A stretch of DNA of 64,000 nucleotides from Lagopus muta (lineage: Eukaryota > Chordata > Aves > Galliformes > Phasianidae), in the NCBI RefSeq assembly GCF_023343835.1, contig NC_064444.1, positions 8,299,219-8,363,218 of the forward strand. The letters are read 5' to 3'. Of this stretch, positions 45,771-56,979 are shown piece after piece (within the stretch, counting starts at the first letter, position 1; every line of letters begins with the position of its first letter). The notes below the pieces were generated by a model, which had not been told where the DNA came from, made no database searches, and saw only the letters and a program-made list of their open reading frames with translations. A program made the position numbers and the translations under genes.

Positions 45771-48700
45771 TGATTTAGGGCGCATCGTACCGCGTACCGT
45801 GTTGAGCCCGAGCGTAAATCTTTGAAGCGCGAGTTATATTAACGCTTACGTGCATGGGGGCAGAGCGTGCATTAGGGTGTACAGTACAGTCATTCCGAGC
45901 CGCTCTGCCACACGCACGTGCGTGGCGCGTTCAAGGTGCGCTCAAACAAAGCGGGAAGCGGCGGCTCCGTCTGACAGCGGCACTGCCCGCGTCGGTGGCT
46001 GGGTATGACTTACAAAAACAATTACCATATTTACATAACGCAGCACTGTTTATACGCGGGGCTTTGAACCTAACAGGCGTTCGTGTCCTACATCGCACCA
46101 TTTCCCGAAACGGGGGAAATTCCTGGAAGTAGGAAGCAACGCTTTGTTCATTTCTTCTGCCCCCATTGAAGCGCGAGCTGAGCGCACATCCTCATCTGAG
46201 ATGTGTAATGCTGCCCCGCAGAGCGCTGCCCGCAGACACCCAGCGTGTCTCCTCCGACAGCTGCTGCCAAAGCAAAACCTAGCGGCTATTAAGGACTTTT
46301 TCTTTCTCTCCACAGTTCTTTTCTTCCATCTCCCTCTCATCTCTGGGAGCTCCATCCGCGTTGGGATAGGCAACAACTCCAGCCTCTGTAAGTAGTTTCT
46401 CCTTATGTCTTAATGCACTAAAGCATGCCTTACACCTGGGTACAGCTGTAGGAATAGTGTAGCTGAAGTCCTCTGGCAGATAAACATCAATCTGAGCACA
46501 AGCAAATCTCTTTTTGACCAAGGAAACAACGGAGTTAACAGAAACTGGGATCTTCACACAGACAAAACACAGAGGTGGGTGAAAGAACAGCCTGCAACAG
46601 TGCCACACAACGTGGCCTCAGGCACAGCTACTTCAATATTTTTTTTTAATGCTCAGCATTTTCTTCCACAACAAATTAACACAGAGCTGCTGCAACTGAT
46701 CTACAAATTGAGCACATCAGTCAAAACTGATATCATTTTGGCACTCACTAATATAACGTGGCTAAAAAATCACTTCCAATCACTGAAATAAAATGCAGAA
46801 ATTTGCCTTCCTCCCACTCTTCCCTTTATGACCAACTTTGGTATTTATTCTGTGGAAGTTTTCTGAAAGAACATAGTAAGAGCCAGCTCTGCCCCTGGCA
46901 CTGCCTGTCCTTCAGCAGAAAGCCGTGTGTGTGAAAGGAACCACACAAACACATCCAAGCCCTCTGATAAAAGAATGAAAAATGAAAAAATACTGCTGGT
47001 TATAAGTATTAATTGTTATTAACCGACAGCCATCATTTGCAGTACATCAGTGAAGGACCCCGTGCTGCAGGGCTGCAGGCAGCAGAGCTGGGCTCCTCTG
47101 TACTGCACGTGCTGCTCCCCCTCCTCCTCCCCAAGAAGTCCCAGATTTCCTTACAGGGTAAAGAAACGTACTTGAAGGGCAGGTAAAAGAAAACAAACCA
47201 CCTGGTTTTCAGTCAGATCTTCAGCAGTTCAGTACATACGTATCAGCTATTTGAAGAACACGGCTCCTTTATGGCTAGAAAGTGACTATGTAATTACGTA
47301 TTTAAAGATTTGTGGGTCTTTCTGATAACTGTATTGGATGATAATGTCTCAGCTGTTACATCTCAGAGTACAAGGAGTGCCCAGAGGTTTGTAAAATGTT
47401 CGTTTGGATGCCTGACTCGAGACAAACAGAAGTACGAAGTACTTCTTACGCAGCAGTGTTTAACATTCAGCCTTAAGATTCCCGTGTTCAAACCCGTGCC
47501 CCTCTTGAGCTGCATTATCTCACCAAGCCAAGAAGGAACAAACGGGCTCATGCTGTAGCTTTCTGTACACAAGCACCCACAGGGATCAGGCTCAGGGATG
47601 TGCCTTAAGAACGCAGCTTTGTGGTGAGCCGTGGTCCCAGGGAGGCAGTGGATCCCACTGCATGATGCCTTGAGAATGTTGGGGACGAAAGCACCAACCT
47701 CTGCCCTCCCTCCCGGCCTGTCCTCCAGCAGCACTGCCAGGAGCCTGTGATGCAGGCTAACATGCTGCAGCTGCCCCTCTTCCCCAAACACCCAACAAAG
47801 CTCCATCCCTACAGTGATCTGCTCTTAATTTCCTTTCAGTGATTTTTCCTCAAAGTACAGATGTCTTCTGAAGGCAGCACACAGGTCCCTTATCCCCTCC
47901 CTTAAACGCACAGCCCATATCTCTTCACAGTTTTCTACTTCAGGTTTTAATGCCTTAAATTGTGAAGAAGTAAAAAGTGTTCAAATGCCTCCAAAACTAC
48001 ACCTTGGAATTCTTCATTCTTCTCCCCTATCTGTCTTCTATCAATTTATGTTATGATGGCTTGGTATCACCTCAGTTACTCACATCAAGAATGGTTTTAA
48101 TTTATTCAATCACATTCCACACTAGGCAGGTATCTGTTTGTCAGCAAGCCTGACAGTTCCCCAGCCTTGTTTATGAGGATGTAGGCTGACAACGCCAAAT
48201 CATCCATTCCCCTGTAACTGCTGACCAAATACCCTGGTTTCAGCAGCTTCTTCCCATCCTACCTCCCATGTCTGATTTAATTTTTTCATGGAGAGAACAA
48301 CAGACTAGAATTCATTCCTGTACAACTACTGTGCAGAAGGACACAGAGTTCAACCTTGCTCCCTACTGAATAAATGGTAGTAAAGCTTTAGTTTTTGAAA
48401 GAGACCCAATGAAATCACTAGGAGTAAGGCTGAGAAGCATCTCAGACAAGAGCAAGGGGAGATGTTCTGGAGGTGCTGAGCACTATCAGCTCAGGCAGTC
48501 CATCATTTTGTTACTGTGTAATGACTGGACTTGGGCTAGATGCTCAATGCAGTAGATGCCCAGACACCTCTTGTATGACGCTGAAAGACAGACTATGAGT
48601 TTTTGTGGTCTTCTTAAAAGTAACTGCCTTCAGATGCTTTGGAACTTTGGCTTCAAACTGAGAGCTGGCAGAAGCAAACAATTTGATTTATGCAAATAGT

Positions 48701-51700
48701 CGATTTAGCTCCAGAACTTATTACATATTTTGCTACAACTTCCTGCACCCCCTCAGACTTTTTGTTTTAATTGATGATATTATGACATTAAGAAACCTGC
48801 AATCTCAGAGAGCCTGTGTGAAAATACTTCGCTGGAAGGCATTCCAGCCAAAGCCATCATAGATCACCATCTATTCTTCATGCAAATCTTGCTTGTACCA
48901 CACATTCTTTCCTGGGCCTCTATAAGTTTCTTATCTTTAATAGCTTTTGTTCAGTTGCAAGTATGTTAATCCCTCTACTCCTATCATTACAATGAGAATC
49001 TCTCTTTCAGGATTGTATTAAAAGGGATATATAAATAAATAGTTCAATACATGCAATTTCTCTCCTCTTTTTGAATCTCTCTTCTTTTTGAATCTCTTTT
49101 GAATCTCTCCTCTTGGCAATTAATCTTTTGTAGTTTCAGGCTTTAACATGAAAAATGTGGTTTTTCATAGAAACAGCTCTCCAAGCGTATGATCTATAAA
49201 GGTTTTCGGCATGCTCAGTTTATGATGATTTACCTGCAAACGTGATAGGATTACTTCTATCAGTGCAATGGACATGTAGAAGAGCCAACTAAAATTAAAG
49301 CTTTATCATGCCATGTCCTGAACAGAGCAATTGGCTTTGTCCGTACAGATTGCAGGTGCCTAGATAAGACAAAAAGTTGGAAGAGAAAAACAGTAACAGA
49401 GACATTACTTGTTTTGAATTTCATAGCAATCCAAGGAGAAGTGCAGGCTCTCCAAGCTCCCCAGCTGGTACCTGCCCATTATTTGGCATACACACATTGC
49501 AAAGACAGAAACAAAGAGCAGCTATTTGGGATGACTGACTTTTAAGTATAATTTGAAAGGTATGTTGAACTACACCAATAATCAAGCTCCTCATACTAAA
49601 TAAGCTTGTAAAGTCAGACGTTCAAAAGAATACAGGTCATTCAATAGCAGATTGACAAAACAATTACGATGTATTCATAACCATTGTGTGCTGGGGTACA
49701 TGCTGTACAGTACCCCACCTCAGCCCCAATTGAAACCATCACAACATACAGGAGGAGCACAAAACAGATACACTGAGAACAAAACTCGTTTGGTTTTTTT
49801 TTTTCCATATTGCACTGCCCCTTATGGTACATGAGATGATTTTTGATATTTTTTTCAGTTTTGCCAGTCAGTTTGAAGGAAAATAACCATCAAAAAGTGC
49901 ATACAAGGACAATTTCTAAAAGGATTGTACCTTAACCTAAATTTGATATGATCATTTTCACGTTCTTAAACTACAAATGTTAACTTTATAAATTCATTCA
50001 GATGCGTACTGATTTGGAATACAGCCCCTGGAGACTGCCATCACACCTGGGATGGAACAGGTCTGCTCAGAATTGGGATGTGTTTCTCTGGAGGAAACTT
50101 TGTTAGCTCCCTGTCATCCATAAGAAAAACTTTTCAAATCTTTCTCAAGGCAAAATGTACTTTAAAGACAAAATACCGTGTTCTAGCTCCTACCAAGACA
50201 GTTTCACCTGTGAGAAAAGGCATTACTTTCCAAGATGATGTTTCTGTCTGTACTCTGCAAAAGAAACTCGATTACCTAGAATTTGAACATTACTATTTGT
50301 TCAGTCAATGCTAAGGGTGAATTTTTGCCTTCCTCTGTCCACAACTGCTCCATGAGGCCTGGACTTCCATTTATTCCTAAAAAAAGTATTTGCATATTTT
50401 TTGTCCACAAGTTTGGGTGGGGATTTTGCAGCTTCCCTTGGGAATAGTTGGAATATTTGCATCATCTGGGTTCACAGAAGACATAATTTACTTTTGCTAT
50501 ACCTAGGACATGTAAGCTTTTGGGAACGGGCTTGCACACACACATACACACTCCTTTACTGATATTATCCTATACTACTTTTTAACTCAAAGAATTGCAT
50601 CTGCTGTAAAGCTTCTCATAGTTTACAATGCTGGTAGTTCTCCCTGAGGGTAATAAAATGTTGCGGCAGTTTCCTTGCCTTTTCATGAGGCGTGCACCCC
50701 AAAGTGGCCTACAAAATTCAAGAACTGCTTTCTGGATGAGACCAGAGAGTTGTTTGTTTGTTAGTCGCTTTAAAGTACCAGTAAAGTGGTTGAAAGTAAA
50801 ACAGGCATTTGATGCCACGTGAACTGAACTGCAGAAAAATTTCTTACATCAAAAAGGGGATGAAATTGTAGGCATTGGTGTAAGAGAATTTTGTCCAGCT
50901 GACACAGAGACTGAACAAGAAAGATACAGAAGAGTATAGACTGGAGCAAGTTCTAAGAGGATTACAAACATTAAGGCAACTTCAAACTAGCTGATGAACT
51001 AAATGAACTCTGTGGAAAATATGACTGTATTCATGAGATGCATTCTAGGACCAACTGCTTTAACGAATTTGTTACTGTTTTTTCATTGGCATCATCTTCT
51101 TGCAGATGAATGCCTTCTTAATATCTGCAATAACAACATAAATAGTCCAAAGTTAACAAAGTTGTTCCATTTCTACAATGTTTGGTACCACAAAATAATG
51201 ACTGCATAGCTCCTGCTTCTTTACTATTTTAACTCTTTGAGAAACACAGGCAGGAATCTCCACAGCCTTCACTGCAGGAAACTGTATTCTATGTCACCCA
51301 AAGATGCTTAAGATGGCCACCCCCAGAACAGCAGTCGTTTGGGAAACGTACTGCAAGGTTTTCCAAAAGCACAGAACACTACGATCTGATTGCTGGCCTC
51401 TAGATTGCAGAGCTGCCAGGTACAAGCATACAATCAAAGATTTACTGTAACGGTTTGTCGTCAGTGCTGGCAATATTTATAAATGCACTTGGGGTACTGA
51501 CATTTTCCACTGGAGCAGCTGTGTGGAGAATTGGAAATCATGACCAATTATGCCTAGCTGCAGGATTTTGCAGCTATGAAGGCTAACAAAAAAAGCTCTG
51601 AATTAAAAACACCAGAGAGCTAACAAAAACCTGATTTAGAGGAACTGACGGTTCTGTCGGGTACCAGTTTGCAACACTGGCCCTGTGAGTGTTTGCTCTC

Positions 51701-52726
51701 AGGAGCTGGTGTTGTTCAGGTTGGGTTTGAACGTTTACTTGCCTGCATTTGGAAGGTTTTAGATTGCTCATTCAAAGTAACCTGAATAAAGCTGTAGTAC
51801 TCAGGGTGATTTAAAGGTGAGAAGTTTTTCTGCCCAGAGGGTCTTCCTTGCCAAACTTCCAATACTTTTCATTCTGTCATTAATGAAGTCTTCTTTCTGC
51901 TCTACTTCTGTTCCTCATTATTTGAAGGCCCAACAAAACTGTACAACAAAATGATGAAATGATGTTGGCACTTCCACTTACACACCCAGATGCACTTGTC
52001 AGAAAACAGCTCCCTTTTATCCACCATTGAAAAAATCCGAGTTCAATTGCACCACTATTAAAATGTTAAAAACAAACAAACAAACAAACAAACAAGAAAC
52101 ATGAAAATCTTCTTTGAAAATATACTTTCTTTCCTCTCTTGTCCTGGACAATTATCAAACTGGTAGAGGGTTGTGAAAAAGTTACATCTACAGCTAGGAA
52201 ACCATAATTCAGACTTATGCAAGATAGCAAAACCTTTTTTTTTTCCCCCATCTGTGTGTATTCAGCTGGGGCAAAGATGGATTGTTTTGTTTTGGACATT
52301 AGGGCACGTAAGTAATGCAGGAGGCTCTGGAACACAATGCCCTCATAATTTCTTTACTGCATTTCACCTAGAGCTCAGCTGTCTCCAGCGCTATTTAAGT
52401 GATCTGCAACAACAACGTAGGAGGTATTTGGTTTGGTCTCAGACCCTTCTGACATCTAACAGTGAAGAAAGCATTTCCATCCCCCCACAGCACTTGAAAT
52501 AGCAGGCGCACTGACTTTCAGTGGCCACAAAGCCGTGTTACTCAGGAAGAAGCTGTTACACAAAGTCACCAGTCGTTTCTCCCCCTTGCAGATGAGCAGA
52601 GCATTCTGCCATGTAAGAAGGAAGAACTGCAGTGTGGCACCGGGCTCTGCCTCTCCAACTGGCTGCGCTGCCGCTACAGGAAGGACTGCGGCCGGGACTA
52701 CATGTCCATCCAGCTGACGTGCTCCA
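45539..52726 (+). CDS. BEAN1: Signal peptide + LDLa-like module protein, 5' part of gene (probable BEAN1)
   Basis: Three exons (45539-45569, 46316-46387, 52592-52726) join in frame, all with phase 1 junctions. They encode METAAAAAGWVLFFHLPLIS, a cleavable signal peptide. Next is a linker with two overlapping sequons in NNSS (30-33), then a six-cysteine module at residues 42-78. Its cysteine gaps of 6, 4, 6, 5 and 10 match an LDL-receptor class A repeat, but the acidic calcium-binding SDE motif is absent. The gene is the next one after CDH5, which in human is BEAN1, a membrane protein binding NEDD4 through PPxY motifs. From memory, the commonly described mammalian BEAN1 begins closer to the membrane span and lacks this module. 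The symbol therefore rests on synteny and on the analogy to LDLRAD4 (LDLa, membrane span, PPxY). The gene continues beyond the window. Confidence 0.5.
45570..46315 (+). other. Intron 1 of the putative BEAN1
   Basis: The intron is 746 bases, from GTAAGG to a strong acceptor (TTTTTCTTTCTCTCCACAG). CpG density falls across the first 400 bases. No other feature is seen. Confidence 0.65.
46316..46387 (+). CDS. BEAN1: Putative BEAN1 exon 2: signal-peptide core and linker
   Basis: This 72-nt exon is phase 1 to phase 1, with a near-ideal acceptor and a GTAAGT donor. It encodes VLFFHLPLISGSSIRVGIGN followed by NSSL. It supplies the hydrophobic core of the signal peptide begun by exon 1, which is good support that the two belong together. 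Confidence 0.65.
49061..49114 (+). repeat. Short tandem repeat, unit about TCTCTTTTTGAA
   Basis: Three imperfect copies of CTCTTTTTGAAT / CTTCTTTTTGAAT / CTCTTTTGAAT run in a row. This is a local pyrimidine-rich tandem duplication. Confidence 0.8.
52068..52095 (+). repeat. (AAAC)n microsatellite
   Basis: About six consecutive perfect AAAC units, likely polymorphic, some 500 bases before the LDLa-like exon. Confidence 0.9.
52592..52726 (+). CDS. BEAN1: Putative BEAN1 exon 3: LDLa-like six-cysteine module
   Basis: This 135-nt exon is phase 1 to phase 1, the usual phase of LDLa domain exons. Acceptor CCCCCTTGCAG|ATGAG, donor CTCCA|GTGAGT. In the frame set by exon 2 it encodes EQSILPCKKEELQCGTGLC, then LSNWLRCRYRKDCGR, then DYMSIQLTCS. 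The pattern C-x6-C-x4-C-x6-C-x5-C-x10-C, with the CGTGLCL.NWLRC core, follows an LDLa repeat. The DxSDE calcium box is replaced by RDYMSIQ, so calcium binding and classical ligand binding are doubtful. The other two frames give no domain. Confidence 0.75.
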
Positions 52727-55700
52727 GTGAGTCACCCTGCCCTCCAAAGCAGGGCACACTCCTGCAAATCTGTATCTGTTTTTTCACTGGATCTGTTTGT
52801 AGCAGGACTGTGCTGTACACAGGAGATTTGGTTTAGTTTTGCTGTTGCAAGGATATGGATATTTATAGGTTTATTTACTTACGTCTGAATCATTTATGCT
52901 ACACGCTGATTGCAAGTGGAATAGTAAACAAATATCAGCAGTAGTGGGAATGGAATATTTGGTCCAGATCAAAATGCATTAAGCTAATGTATTGTGAAGG
53001 ATGCCGCTCTGAAATGCCAGTTGGGAAAATAAAATTAAAAAGCCTAAAAAAGGGCGGGCGTCATTGCCAGAACCAATTAGGCACTGGCAGCTCTGCAGAG
53101 CAGGTTGGCTGGGCACCCTGCACTCCAAAATGGCAGTGTGAAAAAATCCACAGCAGCCGATCAGAGCAACACTCAGGGAGGCTGGAGGAGCGGGAAGCGC
53201 TATGTCAGGTCAGCAATGCCCAGTGCAGTTACCAGCCACAGGGTGACTGCTGCAAGTGTGCAGAGAGGTTCAGCCATCTGTTTTGGAGCACAGATTTGTC
53301 ACAAAAGTTGAAAGATGAATTGGAGGATTTGTGATGAACAGAAGTGCAGCAATCCCAGCAGTAGCCTTTTACAAACAAACTTCTTAGCCTTTTCTGATAT
53401 ATTCTTTTCAACATATGCATTTTGTATCTAGCAACATCTAGGAGCACAAATACTTTTAGATCACTGTTTAACATGTTACAAGTGGGACTGATCACATACT
53501 GCTGTCACTAATTACCTGCCAGAGATGTATATTGAATTTTTAAGTTAATACTGTACACAGAAGAATATAGCCACAACTCTGCAGAGATACCAGAAGTTAA
53601 AATAGAGAAAGCAGACAGACAGCTCTGGGCACAGGAAAGTGAACAGAAAACCTGAGTTCCAGAGGGGAGCCTGGCACATGGCATCCTCCAGTGGTATTCA
53701 GAGTGTGGGGCCACGACAGAGCTGAAGTGAAGGCAAAGTGCAGGCAGGAGGTCCTCAGCTCCATCTGCTCAGCCTGGGCATCTGTGCTTGCCACACGAGC
53801 TGGCTTTGCAGTGGAGATCAAGCATTAATACAACACAGGCACTCTATAGAATTGATCACAGTCATTAAACAGAGCAGGCTCCAGGTCCATGGAGCGTGGA
53901 GAGATAATGAGCTTATGACTGAGCATGCAGAAGGACTGCAGATAGAGTGGGCAGGAAGACACAAGGCCTGAATGTAGGCAAGACCTCAGCTTCTTATGCT
54001 GTAGTTGTTAACACTATCAGCAGAGATTAGAGCTAGTGATGGGATTTTCTGCAGCAACGTGTTGGGGAGTGGTGGTGGAAGATCTGTGGGAATACAAGCA
54101 GTTCTGATGGTCTTGTATCTTGCCTGGATCATGTGAAAACCTTTCAGCAACTTCCATCTGACAGAAGTATGCATTATTTTCTGCCCTTCCATAGGAGTGT
54201 GTGCATGGAGTAAGAAATAAGTTGCAACCAGCACTTCCACATATATGCAGAAACATATTTTTCTAAATGCAAAGCTGTCAGTTCAGCACTAATAAGCTAT
54301 GACAGTGAGAGTTGACAAAACAGAGTCAGTCACAGGCTTGCTCTGAATACAATACAGATTTAAGACCTCAAAACCACAATTTGCAATGGTTACAGAAGTG
54401 CTCAAAATCACAAACTGCCTAGAGGAGAAATTCATTATTTTTCAATGTAAAGGCTGATTTTCAGTTCACAGCTGAACTTGAGAGCAGTGTCATCCAGCAA
54501 GGCACTAACACCTGTCACTTCATCTGCACCTTACAGACAAAGGAATGTTTCAGACAAGGCAGGTGCCAAAGCACCTATGTTGTGTGCTGATCCTGCTGAA
54601 CGATAGCAGGGCCTGTTAGAAGATCAGCACCAACAGAAACCTGTATGGAAAGATACAGTTAGATCTGGGGCAGCTGCTTCAGCCCCCTGCTGCCTGGTGC
54701 TGAGGGGCAGGGCAGTGGGAGCAGGGCAAAGGGAGGGCTGATGGATTGCCCCACACTGTGAGCACTGGCAAACAGAATGTACATTTATTCCAGGGGATCT
54801 GGGGGCTTATCAGAATTGAAAGAGAGCATGAGATCTGTTTTCTAAACATTGGCAGCGCATCAATCACCAATGCAAACTAATGACAGAGAAAAGGGAAATG
54901 ATTCCTGTTCACTGTGCCATTAACACCTAACTTAATATCCTGAATTCACTTACATAGGCATTCAGTTGGAATAAAATAGCATTTATAAAATCAGATACAG
55001 CAGTGTCTGTAACGGGGACTTCCTGTGTCAGTGACATCACCACATGAATAAGAAAAAAGCTATGCAGGTAAACAGAACCTCAGAAATGAGAGCTCTGGTG
55101 GTTTTTCCCAGCTTAGGGTAGATTTCTACCCTCTATAATTCCTTACCTCACAGAGACAAAGTAATTCTTTTCATAGCATACTCTAGGAGCTTAATTTTAG
55201 TATTTAAGAGTCCAAACACTAACACAGAAGTATTTTATTTAATGTGCAGTTACCATGAAATTCAGCCTAATGGGAAAGAACATGAATTATTTCAAGTGCA
55301 TTTGAAGTACAAATATATTTTATTATCCTTCCTGTATCAGCGAGCCAGAATCAACTGGATTCTTGCATCTTTATTCCCTTTCTTCCCTTTCTCTTTCTTA
55401 CGCTTCCTTCTCTGAAACTGATTGACAGTGTTTTTTTGCCATTAAATCCCCGTGAATCAGAGGTAGAGCCACAGCTGTCATAATGAAAGCATTGTACTGC
55501 AGGAACTAAAGTGAAGCAGCCCTGAGAAGCAATGCATAGATTTGTTCCAGTTGAGAAAACAAGCTAATATTTCCATTGCTGTAAGAGGAAATCAAATGTA
55601 TAGTCTTTGCTCAAAGGCTAACCATATATTTCTTCAGAAAATACACTCACCAAAATAGTGCTGACCTGTGGCACTTAAGATGTACTTGCCTCAGCTACTC

Positions 55701-56922
55701 TCTGCTTCCAGTCCTCAGCCAGCTACTTAGAATAGAAGCTCACACACATACCAAGTTTTTAGCTGTCTTTTTGTGTCTCATACTATCTATATATGTATTC
55801 TTTAAGGTTGAATTATCTACCTAGAGGATTTCATGAACTCATGAGAAAGCAGTATTAAAGGCTAAAATTCTGCTTCAGATTTAAACATTTTCACTGGAAT
55901 GAAGAGATCTGCCCCACTGAAGCTAAAGACAGTCATAACCCATACTGTAGTCAATACTTCTTTATTTTGCAAAACTTACAGTAACTGTCCTCCACGACGA
56001 TTTACTTAAGGTTGATATTAACAGGAGCCAGATCTAAGTTTGTTTTAAAAGCTTCATCTACCCAGATAATTCCACAAATTGTCTTTCCATTAAGCAACAC
56101 AATCTAAATTGCTTTAATTGAAGCTTTATATAATATTACGTAGGTAATCCTGCCTATAGAAAACCCTGCTTGGAGTCAGCTAAGGCAATTAACAATTTAC
56201 TCCTGAGATGACTGGAAAAAGTATGTTTTAATACTAGCCAGTCTTTGAGTTTGGACAGCTTGTGTTGAAAAAGCAGATTTCAGGACATGCAACTCTGACA
56301 TGCAGCTCTTCAAATAGCAGTGACAACAGTCACTGAAAATATTAAATTATAACATAATGAAAATATCCTTTTGTTTTTATCCATTCCAAGTTAATTCCAT
56401 TAGATGTCCTTGTAAACTCGTTCCATCTGAAGAAATGTGTTGTTTCACTGTCTCCTTACAAATCTGTATCCAGGTAGAGATAATAATACTGAATTATTTG
56501 ATAGGATATAAAGACTTGCTGGTTCAGTTTCACAGTGAAAAATTATCAGTAATATTGTTACATTTTGAAATATATTGAAATACTTTCCTGGTGGCATTGT
56601 TACTGGAAGAGAAGCTGAGGAGTTTCTGTCAAGGTCATATGCCAAAGGCTGCTCTGTGAACCTGCAAACAGGCGAGGAACTGATCCAGTTACAGAGGTGT
56701 CTCAATGCACCTTTTCCTTTGAAAAGACTATATGAATTTCAAAATAGACTGCTTTAAATCCTGTAGGTAAATTCTATTATAATTCGTCCATAAAACAAGC
56801 TTTCAAAAAGACAAGAAAAAGAGCCCATCAGCTAGACAAACACCATTCCCACAGCACAAATGCCTAAAATGGTGACACGGTTTTTGAATGCACATTTCAG
56901 CAGTCTCTGAATTGGAGAGTTT

Positions 56923-56979
56923 GAATAAATAATAGTATAGTATGAATAATAGTATAAAATAGAATAGTACGAATAAAAT
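56923..56979 (+). repeat. AT-rich tandem repeat, unit about GAATAATAGTATA
   Basis: Four to five degenerate copies of GAATAATAGTATA (GAATAAATAATAGTATA, GAATAATAGTATA, AGAATAGTAC, GAATAAAAT) lie head to tail. Confidence 0.75.

Larger units (their letters stand above)
46388..52591 (+). other. Intron 2 of the putative BEAN1
   Basis: The intron is 6.2 kb, unique and AT-rich. It holds short tandem repeats at 49061-49114 and 52068-52095, and open frames up to 147 codons without domains. I see no further exon, RNA or transposon. Confidence 0.6.

Noticed and set aside
44956-45785. Long overlapping open frames of 228-247 codons on both strands across the CpG island
   Set aside because: Stop codons are rare in GC-rich DNA, so frames stay open on both strands. 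The translations are Arg/Pro/Ala/Gly-rich without domains, and part of one lies in a CR1 fragment. Only the short ATG-to-donor segment at 45539-45569 is supported, by splicing.
56575-56757. Possible extra exon of the putative BEAN1
   Set aside because: The peptide looks moderately plausible, but there is no good acceptor immediately upstream, the donor is poor and it matches no known domain.
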